Under the pieces are notes generated by a model. That model saw nothing but the letters and a program-made list of their open reading frames with translations, was not told where the DNA came from and did not search any database. Of a stretch of DNA of 64,000 nucleotides, positions 32,998-41,268 are shown one piece after another. Every line of letters starts with the position of its first letter. Position 1 is the first letter of the stretch. The DNA is taken from positions 38,768-102,767 of the forward strand of contig CAYUZT010000005.1 in NCBI GenBank assembly GCA_964449445.1, written 5' to 3'. The DNA is from JABFSS01 sp964449445. Its GTDB lineage: Bacteria > Patescibacteriota > Gracilibacteria > Peribacterales > Peribacteraceae. Both the position numbers and the translations under genes were made by a program.

Positions 32998-33618
32998 ATG
33001 GTCGACAGAACCACTACGGCTCTTCGGGCTGGGGAAAATGCTGAGCATGTCCTAATTCAAGATCCTATGGCTGAAACACAAACAGAAGCGAAAGCAGGTG
33101 CTCCGACGGAAGAATACAAAAAACCCACGACGAAAGATTATCGTCAGGAAGCTCTTCGATGTATTGAAGAAGCTGTATCGTCATATACCAATGCAAACTC
33201 CCATTCAGCTGCAGAGTTTGCAAGAACTGGACTATTGACATTGCGGCATTGCGGCGATGATTTTGAACAGAGAATCCTCTATCAAACACACTTGTTCTAC
33301 ATACTCATAGCAAGCGAGCGACGTCGATCTGCGAATATTCTGCGGGCGGCAAAAAAAGAAGAGGATAGAAGATGCCAGAAATTTTGTACGAAGCAGATTG
33401 CTCGTATACAGAGACTGCTCCAACCTCGAAGGCGAAATTTTATTCACAAGCATGCTCATTTACTCCCACAAGACGCTATTCCCCCTCAACAAATTATTGA
33501 GCAATTGGAATTATGGCGGGGATTATTTGAAAAATTACTCAAACGAAGAGGTTTACCACACGTGCTCAGTGACTCAACCGCGCAATCGCCGAAGGAAGTG
33601 CTTTCTCCAGAATCCTGA
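32998..33618 (+). CDS. Unrecognised small helical protein
   Basis: 206 residues from the preferred start, no family recognised. The first 40 residues are disordered (with TQTEAKAGAPTEEYKKPTTKD). The middle has a helix pair with a TPR-like look (EALRCIEEAVSSYTNANSHSAAEFARTGLLTL) and the C-terminal half is very basic (RIQRLLQPRRRNFIHKH), as in nucleic-acid-binding proteins. It may be related to the larger gene just before it through the same helix-pair style. Its last 53 bases overlap the end of sufS on the other strand. The frame is open from 32971, but the promoter points to 32998. Confidence 0.6.
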   Translation: MVDRTTTALRAGENAEHVLIQDPMAETQTEAKAGAPTEEYKKPTTKDYRQEALRCIEEAVSSYTNANSHSAAEFARTGLLTLRHCGDDFEQRILYQTHLFYILIASERRRSANILRAAKKEEDRRCQKFCTKQIARIQRLLQPRRRNFIHKHAHLLPQDAIPPQQIIEQLELWRGLFEKLLKRRGLPHVLSDSTAQSPKEVLSPES

Positions 33619-34834
33619 TTTCTTCGGTTGTAGTATATATCCCCACTGAAAGTCTCGTAGATGCGGTGATGCCCAACCGTCGATGCAGCGGTTGCGTGCA
33701 GTGATGCCCTGCACGCAGGCAGATCCCCTGCTGACCAAGGATGTCTGTGAGGTCATGCGGATGCACTCCATCAACGACGAAGCTGATGCATCCAGAAATT
33801 TCCGCACCCGTTCCCGGTCCCGCCAAAGGCCCTGAGCCGAGTCGAAGGGGTCCCAGAATTGTAATCCCTGGCACAGATTGAAGACTTTTCTGAGCCGCCG
33901 CGAGGAGTGACTGTTCATGCTCTTCAATATCTGACCAGGAAAATTGACTCAACCACTCGATAGCAGCACTGAGTCCAATGGCCTGCGCCACCGGCGGCGT
34001 GCCTGCTTCAAATTTCTGTGGAATATCCGCGGGCGTAAAACGATCCTGATGCACTTCCTGAATCATCATTCCTCCTCCCAAAAACGGCGGCATCGATCGG
34101 AGGAGTTCCTGCTTTCCGTAGAGCACACCGATGCCACTGGGGCCGTAGAGTTTATGGCCACTGAAGGCGAGAAAGTCACAATCGAGTGCTTGAACGTCTG
34201 TTTGATGATGAGCAATGGATTGCGCGGCATCAAGAAGAACGAGTGCCTTGTGTTCATGCGCCTTTGTGATGATTTCTTTCAGCGGCGGCCGGACGCCGAG
34301 CACATTGCTCTGCGCGGTGACACTGACCATCTTCACATGTCCTTTGGTGAGATAATCGTCCAACTGATGCATCCTCAAATGACCTTGATCATCGCAGTCG
34401 ATCCAGAGGATTTCGATGCCCTTGCGTTCTTTGAGCTGCAACCACGGAACGATGTTACTGTGGTGTTCCAGAATCGAAAGCACGACGCGATCTCCTTGCT
34501 GGAAAAATCCCTGCCGCGAGAGGGAAATGGCGACCAGGTTGATCGCCTCGGTGCAGCTCTTCGTGAAAATGACCTCATCGAGACGATTGGCGTTCAGAAA
34601 TCGCCCGACCGTTTCGCGCGCATGTTCGTAGGCAACGGTCGCGCGCTCGGCCAGCACATGCATGCCGCGGTGCACGTTCGCATTCTCTTCTTTGTAGAAT
34701 TTCTCCATCCGGTCGAGCACCGCCTGCGGCTTTTGTGCAGTCGCCGCAGAGTCCAAATAGATAAGTGGTTTTCCATCGATCTGCTGCGAGAGGATGGGAA
34801 ATTGCCGACGGAGGGAATAGACATCCAGAGCCAT
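33566..34834 (-). CDS. sufS: Cysteine desulfurase, group II (SufS)
   Basis: 422 residues of the class V aminotransferase fold. Lys228 in FSGHKLYGPSG binds PLP, His124 in SILEHHSNIVPW stacks on the ring, and Cys379 in LRAGHHCTQPL is the sulfur-accepting cysteine. The RAGHHC motif on a short loop is typical of SufS. It removes sulfur from cysteine for SufU. Residues about 330-345 (with LRLGSGPLAGPGTGA) are extra compared with usual SufS and come from a REP-like palindrome inside the gene. A -10 box TATACT lies nine bases before the start. It does not sit next to sufU; three unknown genes interleave. Confidence 0.93.
   Translation of the reverse strand: MALDVYSLRRQFPILSQQIDGKPLIYLDSAATAQKPQAVLDRMEKFYKEENANVHRGMHVLAERATVAYEHARETVGRFLNANRLDEVIFTKSCTEAINLVAISLSRQGFFQQGDRVVLSILEHHSNIVPWLQLKERKGIEILWIDCDDQGHLRMHQLDDYLTKGHVKMVSVTAQSNVLGVRPPLKEIITKAHEHKALVLLDAAQSIAHHQTDVQALDCDFLAFSGHKLYGPSGIGVLYGKQELLRSMPPFLGGGMMIQEVHQDRFTPADIPQKFEAGTPPVAQAIGLSAAIEWLSQFSWSDIEEHEQSLLAAAQKSLQSVPGITILGPLRLGSGPLAGPGTGAEISGCISFVVDGVHPHDLTDILGQQGICLRAGHHCTQPLHRRLGITASTRLSVGIYTTTEEIRILEKALPSAIARLSH
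33830..33849. repeat. REP-like palindrome inside sufS
   Basis: CCCTGAGCCGAGTCGAAGGG is an imperfect palindrome of the CCCTTCG...CTCAGGG family. It is in frame and encodes part of a loop before the HPHD segment of SufS. Confidence 0.7.
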
Positions 34835-34843
34835 AGAGAAGGA

Positions 34844-34849
34844 AGTATA
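34844..34849 (-). promoter_or_regulatory. -10 box of sufS
   Basis: TATACT on the minus strand, nine bases before the ATG at 34834. A weak -35 box TTAACG is 16 bp upstream. Confidence 0.5.
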
Positions 34850-34874
34850 GACGAGATCACAGACTCGTTAACTC

Positions 34875-34920
34875 GTTAATTCGATAACTCGTTTGCCAGT
34901 ATACGAGTTATCGAATTAAC
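34875..34920. repeat. Long perfect hairpin between divergent genes
   Basis: GTTAATTCGATAACTCGT (34875-34892) is the exact reverse complement of 34903-34920, with a 10-base loop; imperfect pairing extends about 12 bases on each side. The stem is built from the repeated word (C)TCGTTAA or TCGATAA. It lies between the promoters of sufS and the large GT-C gene. Confidence 0.8.
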
Positions 34921-34951
34921 GAATTATCGAGCACGCTTTGTTCTCTCCCGC

Positions 34952-34957
34952 TATACT
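34952..34957 (+). promoter_or_regulatory. -10 box of the 920-residue GT-C gene
   Basis: TATACT, seven bases before the ATG at 34965. No strong -35 box is seen. Confidence 0.5.
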
Positions 34958-34964
34958 GTGCTCG

Positions 34965-37727
34965 ATGAATTCCCGCACGATTCAAATCCTCAGCGTCTCG
35001 CTCTTTGCGCTGCTCCTGCTCTGGGGAACCTATACCTTCATCTATTACATCGGCGTGCCGTATCACGGTGCCGCGCTGCTCACGAGCGACATCATGAAGA
35101 CCGCGACGGCGGGCTGCGATGCGACTGCATATTTGTGCAGGGGCATGAGCACCCTCGCTCCGTTTATCTTCCACACAATAGGAAGAGCATCCCCGTTCTT
35201 GTGGTACGGCATCCTGAGCCTTCTTGCGTATGCGCTGTTTGTTGCCTGGCAGCGTTTTGGATCGGGACAGAAGACTATGCGGATCGTATGGGCCCCGTGG
35301 AAAATTTTGCTGCTCTTCGTCGCGAGTACCTGGCTGATCTCTACGGTCCTCAGCTTTGCGACAGTCGACGGACGGCCGCAGCGCGCGTACCTGGAACCGA
35401 CAAAGGACAGTTACAACGTGAGCGAGCAAGCGCTCGTCTCGCTGCAGGAGGATTATCAGAATCTACTCGGCCGCGGGTGCCTGGAGTACGTCGGCGACGT
35501 GGAATCGGGAGCGAAAGTGTACACACTACGGATATGGTGCATCGAAACCGCATTCGTGACGCGCGTGCTGACGCAGGTGCTCTTTCTCGTGATTCTCCTC
35601 GGCGAGCTCCTGATTCTCGGACGTATGGTGCTCAAGCGTCTGCGCTACTCTCCGCCCACTCTGCTGCTCGAAACGGTATTCAGCGTGGCCGCTGGCGCGT
35701 TTGTCGGCATCGCGCTGCTGTGGTTTCTTGCGGTCGCCGGCCTCTTTGTTGCAACTGCAGGATGGCTTCTGGCGCTCGCAATACCGATTGTCGGATTTCC
35801 GCACACGCGGTACTGGGTCCTGAAATTCCTGCATCACCGCTGGACGCAGGAGTACCGGTGGTACGACATTTCGCTTGTGCTTGGCTGGCTCCTGATCAGC
35901 TACCTCGCACTGAATTTCTTGCAAGTTGTCAGGCCTTTTCCCATCGGATGGGATGATCTGGGAAGTTACCTGAACCGGCCGCGGATGCTTGTCAGTTACG
36001 GCAGGTTCATTTCGTCCATGTCGGCGTTCGATTGGTCATATCTGACCTCGCTCGGCTTCCTACTGTTTGGTTTCGGCAGCACTGTTGGTGCGACGTCGTC
36101 GATGATGGTCAACTGGTCGGCGGGCCTGCTCGCCGTGATCGGCGTGTTTGCGTTTGTCCGGACTTTTCTTGGCAACCGCAGCGGATTTTTGAGTGCACTC
36201 CTCTACTACTCGCTCCCGCTCGTCGGCCATTTCTCGTTCGCCGACATGAAAATCGACAATGCCGTGTTCTTTTTTGGAGCGATGGCGACGCTCGCCGTCC
36301 TGCTGGCGATGCTCCCGCGCGATGAGGAAGAGTCAGGACATAAGAATGATAAATCATGGCGCCTGCTTCTGCTCGCTGGCATTTTTTCCGGCATCGCGTT
36401 CTCCACCAAGAGCACGGCGATCATGGTCATCCTCTCCCTTGGAGCGCTGATCATCGGCACGCTGCTCGGCTCCGTTGCGTTCGTCGGCATTCTCTTCCTC
36501 TCGTTCTTCCTCTTCACGTGGATGGGTGTCGTCTCGCTCCAGCTGATCGCGGCCCGCATTATGGCGACGATTCCTCCGGACTTCCTGGGACCAATGATTA
36601 TCGCGGTGTTCTTTATTGTGGGAATGGCGTGCCTGGGGTGGACGCTCTGGCAACGCCGTCCGTCGCTCCTGCCCACACTCACATTGATCGGCGCTTTCGG
36701 CGCGGGCCTCGCGCTCGCAATTCTCCCATGGGCGGAACATAACGCGCTGGAAGCAGGCGGGATCATTCCGCAGCCGCTTGCCGGTGCTCCCAACCGGATC
36801 TCGCCCAAGATCGATACCTCTGCGCTTCCCGCCGAGCTCGCGATTGACAGAGCCAAGTGCCAGGCGACCGGCGTGAATGAAGAGTTGGATCGATACTGGG
36901 GATTTGAGAAAGGCTGGTCGCACTACCTGACGCTTCCCTGGAGAGTGATCATGAATCTGGATGCCACGGGCTACTACGTCACGATGACGCCTGTCTTGCT
37001 TCTCTTCCCGCTGCTTCTGCTCCTGCCGTATTTTTGGTCCAAACAGGGCCGGTGGCTGCGGTGGCTCTTTGCCGCCACCTGCATGATGCTCGTTCAGTGG
37101 ATGTTCCTTGCAAACGGCATCCCGTGGTACGGCGTCGGGATTCTTTTGGGACTCGTCATCGGACTCGAAGTACTTGCACAGAAAGCGCCCGATCAACCGA
37201 ATCGCATCATCACAAGCATTCTGATTGGTCTCTCTCTCCTCATCGCCTTCGGTCTGCGCTTCTGGCAATTCGAGCAGCAGCGCAATTTGTTCGAGTACTC
37301 CATGGGCAAAATATCCGGCGCTGCCCTGGAAGAAATCACGATCCCCTACTACAGCGGCGTCTCGGCAACCGTCGTTGACCGGAACATCTCCATTCCTGAT
37401 CGTCCGTACCTGTACCGAGTCGGAACGTTCATTCCGTACTTCATCCCGAAGAACCTGGAGATCATCGGCATCAACGATCACCAGCTCGACGTCTTCAATT
37501 GTCTGTATCAGGAACGTGACGGCGCATTGACGACCAGGCGGCTGAAGGCGCTCAAGTTCAACAGCATCATCTTCGACACGAACACCGCGACAATCGAGCG
37601 CGATGAGAACGGCTCGCTCCACAAGAAGGTAAATGCGTTCGTCGATTACGTGAATAACCCTGCCTCCGGACTACAGATCCTCGTGAGTGATACCAATGCG
37701 GGGATTGCATTCATTCTCATTCCTTAA
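34965..37727 (+). CDS. Very large GT-C-like membrane protein
   Basis: 920 residues with about eighteen hydrophobic helices and a soluble C-terminal domain of about 130 residues. The region near residue 320-370 has RPFPIGWDDLGSYLNRPRMLVSYG; the paired Asp in GWDDL after a helix fits the catalytic loop of a GT-C enzyme, although it is far from the N-terminus. About 270 residues of membrane helices thus precede the core, so this could be a fusion of a membrane module to a GT-C unit. The start at 34965 follows a -10 box by seven bases. The gene is followed by a GT2-DUF2304 pair that probably supplies its lipid-linked sugar. I know no closer family. Confidence 0.72.
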   Translation: MNSRTIQILSVSLFALLLLWGTYTFIYYIGVPYHGAALLTSDIMKTATAGCDATAYLCRGMSTLAPFIFHTIGRASPFLWYGILSLLAYALFVAWQRFGSGQKTMRIVWAPWKILLLFVASTWLISTVLSFATVDGRPQRAYLEPTKDSYNVSEQALVSLQEDYQNLLGRGCLEYVGDVESGAKVYTLRIWCIETAFVTRVLTQVLFLVILLGELLILGRMVLKRLRYSPPTLLLETVFSVAAGAFVGIALLWFLAVAGLFVATAGWLLALAIPIVGFPHTRYWVLKFLHHRWTQEYRWYDISLVLGWLLISYLALNFLQVVRPFPIGWDDLGSYLNRPRMLVSYGRFISSMSAFDWSYLTSLGFLLFGFGSTVGATSSMMVNWSAGLLAVIGVFAFVRTFLGNRSGFLSALLYYSLPLVGHFSFADMKIDNAVFFFGAMATLAVLLAMLPRDEEESGHKNDKSWRLLLLAGIFSGIAFSTKSTAIMVILSLGALIIGTLLGSVAFVGILFLSFFLFTWMGVVSLQLIAARIMATIPPDFLGPMIIAVFFIVGMACLGWTLWQRRPSLLPTLTLIGAFGAGLALAILPWAEHNALEAGGIIPQPLAGAPNRISPKIDTSALPAELAIDRAKCQATGVNEELDRYWGFEKGWSHYLTLPWRVIMNLDATGYYVTMTPVLLLFPLLLLLPYFWSKQGRWLRWLFAATCMMLVQWMFLANGIPWYGVGILLGLVIGLEVLAQKAPDQPNRIITSILIGLSLLIAFGLRFWQFEQQRNLFEYSMGKISGAALEEITIPYYSGVSATVVDRNISIPDRPYLYRVGTFIPYFIPKNLEIIGINDHQLDVFNCLYQERDGALTTRRLKALKFNSIIFDTNTATIERDENGSLHKKVNAFVDYVNNPASGLQILVSDTNAGIAFILIP

Positions 37728-37731
37728 AAAA

Positions 37732-37793
37732 GGAGGCAAAAGAGAGCTGCTATTCTACATTCCTCCTTTGACTCTTTTGCCTCTTTTGCCTCC
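37732..37793. repeat. Word-repeat hairpin after the large GT-C gene
   Basis: GGAGGCAAAAGAG (37732-37744) pairs with CTCTTTTGCCTCC (37781-37793); the right arm holds two extra copies of the CTCTTTTGCCTC word. It begins four bases after the stop codon and may act as a terminator or RNA stabiliser. Confidence 0.75.
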
Positions 37794-37817
37794 CTTGCCT
37801 CTCTCTTTCCTCCTCTT

Positions 37818-38498
37818 ATGTTTGTCGCCGTCATCCCCGCCTACAACGAAGCATCGCGCGTCGGTAAGGTCGTAGCAGCGGCGGAAAAATACGTGGATGC
37901 GATCATCGTGGTCGATGATGGCTCGACCGATGGTACGGGCCAGGCGGCAAGAGAGGCGGGAGCACGCGTGATCCGCCATCCGGAAAATAGCGGCGCGGGA
38001 GCGGCGACGATGACGGGGATCGAAGCGGCGCGGCGGATGGGCGCGACGAGCGTCGTGACCTTGGATGCCGATGAGCAACATGATCCGGGGGATATTCCGC
38101 GACTTCTGGAACCCGTGAAAAACAATACAGCAGACATCGTGTTCGCAAACCGGTTCGGCAAAAGTCCGCACGCGAAATCCAACCGTATCCCGGCGATCCG
38201 ACGCATCTTCAATGCCATCGGGAACATCGTGACGCTGCTGGCAACCGGCAAATGGGTGCAGGACAGCCAGTCGGGGTATAAAGTGTTCGGCCCGCGCGCG
38301 CTCGCGCAGGTCGATTTGCGCATGCGGGGATTTGAATTCTGCACGGAGATCGTCCGCGAGGCCGCCCAGCACCGCTGGCGCATCGCCGAAATTCCGGCAA
38401 AAGTGATCTACTCCGAGTACACACTCGCGAAGGGGCAGTCGTTTGGGAATGGAGTGAAGACGGCGATGAAGATCTTATTGAGGTCCTTCTTACGGTGA
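37818..38498 (+). CDS. GT2 glycosyltransferase (dolichyl/undecaprenyl-phosphate sugar synthase-like)
   Basis: 226 residues. The N-terminal FVAVIPAYNEASRVGKVV and VVDDGSTDGTG are the GT-A nucleotide site, and TLDADEQHDPGDI is the DXD region. SQSGYKVFGPRAL and GFEFCTEIVREA match the acceptor side of DPG-synthase-like GT2 proteins, which lack membrane helices and work with DUF2304 partners. It would load glucose or another sugar on a polyprenyl phosphate. The gene after it encodes DUF2304, which supports this. Confidence 0.88.
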   Translation: MFVAVIPAYNEASRVGKVVAAAEKYVDAIIVVDDGSTDGTGQAAREAGARVIRHPENSGAGAATMTGIEAARRMGATSVVTLDADEQHDPGDIPRLLEPVKNNTADIVFANRFGKSPHAKSNRIPAIRRIFNAIGNIVTLLATGKWVQDSQSGYKVFGPRALAQVDLRMRGFEFCTEIVREAAQHRWRIAEIPAKVIYSEYTLAKGQSFGNGVKTAMKILLRSFLR

Positions 38499-38528
38499 AG
38501 TCCACTGAAAGAAGCCAAGGATGTTGAA

Positions 38529-38568
38529 GAAGCCAAGGAAGCCAAGGATCATTGGCTTCTTTGGCTTC
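38529..38568. repeat. Word-repeat hairpin between GT2 and DUF2304 genes
   Basis: 38529-38545 (two copies of GAAGCCAA) pairs with TTGGCTTCTTTGGCTTC (38552-38568), with one G-T pair and a six-base loop. Further GAAGCCAAGG words lie just before it. The same word occurs in coding DNA at 56.3 and 60.8 kb. Confidence 0.75.
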
Positions 38569-38610
38569 TGCTCTTCAGAAGGTAAACTACCACCAACATC
38601 CCTCGCAATA

Positions 38611-38979
38611 ATGACTCTGACTCCCTACCAAATCGTCGCCCCCGTCATCTCGCTCACTGCGGTTCTGTACGCGTGGAACCTGGTGATGCGTCAGAAGAAG
38701 ACCGTGTGGGAAGCATGCTTCTGGACGCTCTTCTGGGGAGCGATCGCGGGCATCGCGCTCTTTCCGAATTTCTTAAGCTACCTGTCCGCCGTCACCGGCA
38801 TTCAGAACCAGGAGAACGCCGTCATCGTCACCTTCCTCGGGATTCTCTTCTTCATAGTGTTCTATCTCGTGATCCGCCTGGAGGAGCTTGAGCAACGACA
38901 CGCGAAGATCGTGCGGGAGATGGGACTCCGAGAAGCGGGGCTTAGTAATAAAAAGGGTAAAGAAGGCGAAGAGGGTTAA
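38611..38979 (+). CDS. DUF2304 membrane protein
   Basis: 122 residues with three hydrophobic helices (PYQIVAPVISLTAVLYAW; ACFWTLFWGAIAGIALF; VTFLGILFFIVFYLVIR) followed by a helical tail (LEELEQRHAKIVREMGL). This is the DUF2304 layout. Family members nearly always follow a GT2 gene and are thought to anchor or assist it. The start at 38611 is chosen since the upstream frame reads through a word-repeat hairpin. The last residues (KKGKEGEEG) are encoded by the left arm of the next hairpin, so the natural end of the protein may once have been elsewhere. Confidence 0.83.
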   Translation: MTLTPYQIVAPVISLTAVLYAWNLVMRQKKTVWEACFWTLFWGAIAGIALFPNFLSYLSAVTGIQNQENAVIVTFLGILFFIVFYLVIRLEELEQRHAKIVREMGLREAGLSNKKGKEGEEG

Positions 38980-39009
38980 GAGGAAAAAATCCTCTTCGCC
39001 TTCTTAACC
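38956..39009. repeat. Word-repeat hairpin at the end of the DUF2304 gene
   Basis: AAGAAGGCGAAGAGG (38960-38974) pairs perfectly with CCTCTTCGCCTTCTT (38991-39005); the stem extends to 19 bp with one mismatch (38956-38974 with 38991-39009). The left arm is coding. Confidence 0.75.
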
Positions 39010-39031
39010 GTCTTTCGCCCTCTTGCACTTC

Positions 39032-40201
39032 ATGAAGACCATCCTCCTCATCAGCCCCTACTGGAAAGAACCCCACCGCTGGATGGTCAGTACGGTGAAA
39101 CTTGCAGATCTCTGGCAGCGGATCGGGTTTCGCGTGGTCGTTGCGTGCATGGGAGCAGAGAGCGGGAAGGAAATCGTCTCGCCCACGCTGACGATCTATC
39201 GCAAGAAAGATTTCTTCCTGAAAGATCCCTGGAACTATGGAATTGCCTTTGGGTTTTCGAGTTTTGTGCGGCGCATCATTAAAGAAGAGCATCCCGATGT
39301 GATTGTCGCGAACAAGATTCTCTTCTGGAGTTCGTTCTCGTTGATCGGATTGCGTCTGCGCAGATACCGCCCGATTCTCCTCACTGATGCTCTCGTCGGT
39401 ATGACGTGGTGGCCGCGTGGATGGATCCCCCGAATCGCCGCGGCAATCTACGCATGGACGGGTGGATGGCTGATCATGCTCTGCGCCAAACGCATCATCT
39501 TTTTCCATCCTCAACCAGAGAGTTTACTGAAGAGACTGCGTGTATGGAAAAAGTCGCAGGTGATTCCTACGGGAATTGATCCCGCGCCATATGGACAACC
39601 ATCCAACCATCCAGCCATCCAGCCATCCTCGCTTCCGGATGGTTCGATGGTAAGAGGGTTAGATGGCAAATGCACTATTACTTACATTGGCAGATTGGAA
39701 TCCGTCAAAGGCGTCGACGACTACCTGGCCGCTGCCGCTCCCCTCAAAAGCACATTCTCCAATATCACCATTCAGGTAGTCGGTTGGTACCCTTCGACAA
39801 GCTCAGGGCAGGCAAATCATCCGCTTGTGACGCAGTATCAAGATTGTGTGACATTCACGGGCCTGCGCAAAGACATTCCCGATATTTTGAAAAAATCGGA
39901 CATTTTCGTCCTTCCCAGTTACAGCGAGGGGCTCAGTAATGCGCTCATGGAAGCAATGGCCAGTAGCTGCGCATGCGTCGCGAGTGATGTGGGAGGCAAT
40001 GCGTACCTGATTCAGAACGGCATCTCTGGATTCCTGTTCCCCGTGGGGGATCGCGAAGCGCTTCGGTCCCATCTGCGACGCCTGATCGAGGACTCCGCGA
40101 AGCGGAAATCATTGGGAGACGCAGCACGAAAGCGGATTGAGGAAAAATTCAGCTGGAACGTGGTGAGCGAGATGTACCGGACACTCTTCGCATTGTTATG
40201 A
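39032..40201 (+). CDS. GT4 family glycosyltransferase with two repeat-derived inserts
   Basis: 389 residues of a GT-B fold. The C-terminal domain has ITYIGRLESVKGVDDYLAAA and the GT4 signature FVLPSYSEGLSNALMEAMASSCACVASDVGG with the E-x7-E motif. The N-terminal acceptor domain begins KTILLISPYWKEPHRW. Two segments look foreign: GQPSNHPAIQPSSLPDG (about 190-206), encoded by a CCATCC-word palindrome, and YPSTSSGQAN (about 252-261), encoded by a REP-like element. Both fall in loops of the C-terminal domain. The ATG at 39032 is preferred over a TTG three codons earlier. The stop overlaps the next GT4 start by four bases. Confidence 0.88.
   Translation: MKTILLISPYWKEPHRWMVSTVKLADLWQRIGFRVVVACMGAESGKEIVSPTLTIYRKKDFFLKDPWNYGIAFGFSSFVRRIIKEEHPDVIVANKILFWSSFSLIGLRLRRYRPILLTDALVGMTWWPRGWIPRIAAAIYAWTGGWLIMLCAKRIIFFHPQPESLLKRLRVWKKSQVIPTGIDPAPYGQPSNHPAIQPSSLPDGSMVRGLDGKCTITYIGRLESVKGVDDYLAAAAPLKSTFSNITIQVVGWYPSTSSGQANHPLVTQYQDCVTFTGLRKDIPDILKKSDIFVLPSYSEGLSNALMEAMASSCACVASDVGGNAYLIQNGISGFLFPVGDREALRSHLRRLIEDSAKRKSLGDAARKRIEEKFSWNVVSEMYRTLFALL
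39790..39808. repeat. REP-like palindrome inside the GT4 gene
   Basis: CCCTTCGACAAGCTCAGGG, in frame, encoding most of PSTSSGQ. It is the clearest copy of the family in the window. Confidence 0.8.
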
Positions 40202-41268
40202 AAAAGCGCGTCGTCATCCTGTCGGCATTTTTGAGTCCATTCAGAAGTGGTGCGGAGGCATGCGCAGAGGAAGTGGCCCTGCGACTTTCCGACCGATTCG
40301 ATATCACGATCATCACGGCAAAACTGCGCAATGATCTGCCACGATATGATCTGCTGCAAGGAAAAGTTCCTGTGATTCGTGTCGGTTTTGGAATCGGACT
40401 CGATAAGTGGCTGTACCCGTTCCTCGCGCCATTTGCAGCCCGCAAACTCAAACCTGAGCTGCTGCATGCCGTACTGGAGACATTCGCCGGCGTCGCGCTT
40501 CTCTTCACCAGATGGACTACCCCGAAGGCAAAAAGAATTCTCACACTCCAGACGACGAACCGGAATTTTCTGCGTGGGCACATCCTCCGCTCACCAGATC
40601 GCGTGACAGCTATCAGTGCCGTTCTCCAAAAACAAGCTACGGAGTATGGAAGAAAGGATGTCACGGTCATCCCCAACGGCATTCCCTACGACGATATCCG
40701 CAGAGCCTGCGAGGGTACGCAAAAAATCCCCAGTCGCATTCTCTTTGTTGGACGATTGGAGAAGATGAAGGGCGTGGATACGCTGCTGCGAACGTTCTCC
40801 AGGCTTCCGCATTCTGATGAACGGAACTCCCCGACCCTCCATATCATCGGATCGGGATCGCAGCGCCATCTTCTTGAACGTCTTGCCCATGATCTGCGAC
40901 TGACTGACCGCGTGATGTTTCTGGGATACCTCACGGGCAACAATCTCTACCGTGAATATGCAGAAGCCGAAATCTTCTGCGGCCTGTCGCGTAGCGAAGC
41001 GCTGGGGAACGTGTTCTTGGAAGCACAGGCTGCCGGATGCGCGGTGGTGGGGACTGATGTAGGAGGCATTCCCGAAATCGTTCAGGATGGTGTCACGGGT
41101 ATTTTAGTGGAAGCACAGCATCTGGAACTGGCGGCTGACGTGCTTGCAACGCTCTTGAAAGACGAAACATTCCGGACCTCTCTTGCAAACGCTGGCGTGG
41201 AGCGTGCGAAAGGATATGACTGGAATGCGATCGCTGAACAGTATGAGCAAGTCTATTTGTCTCTCTGA
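40198..41268 (+). CDS. GT4 family glycosyltransferase
   Basis: 356 residues, GT-B fold. The N-terminal FLSPFRSGAEACAEEVALRLS is the donor-side loop with the conserved Gly. The C-terminal domain has ILFVGRLEKMKGVDTLL and FCGLSRSEALGNVFLEAQAAGCAVVGTDVGGIPEIV, the GT4 E-x7-E signature. The first ATG overlaps the stop of the preceding GT4 gene (ATGA), so both are made together. It likely adds the next sugar to the same glycan. Its 3' end overlaps the convergent rmlA by 16 bp. Confidence 0.9.
   Translation: MKKRVVILSAFLSPFRSGAEACAEEVALRLSDRFDITIITAKLRNDLPRYDLLQGKVPVIRVGFGIGLDKWLYPFLAPFAARKLKPELLHAVLETFAGVALLFTRWTTPKAKRILTLQTTNRNFLRGHILRSPDRVTAISAVLQKQATEYGRKDVTVIPNGIPYDDIRRACEGTQKIPSRILFVGRLEKMKGVDTLLRTFSRLPHSDERNSPTLHIIGSGSQRHLLERLAHDLRLTDRVMFLGYLTGNNLYREYAEAEIFCGLSRSEALGNVFLEAQAAGCAVVGTDVGGIPEIVQDGVTGILVEAQHLELAADVLATLLKDETFRTSLANAGVERAKGYDWNAIAEQYEQVYLSL

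Noticed and set aside
36354..37622. Minus-strand open frame of 422 codons under the 920-residue GT-C gene
   Set aside because: The translation is a charged, low-complexity mirror of hydrophobic codons, with no recognisable fold; the plus-strand frame is a clear membrane protein.
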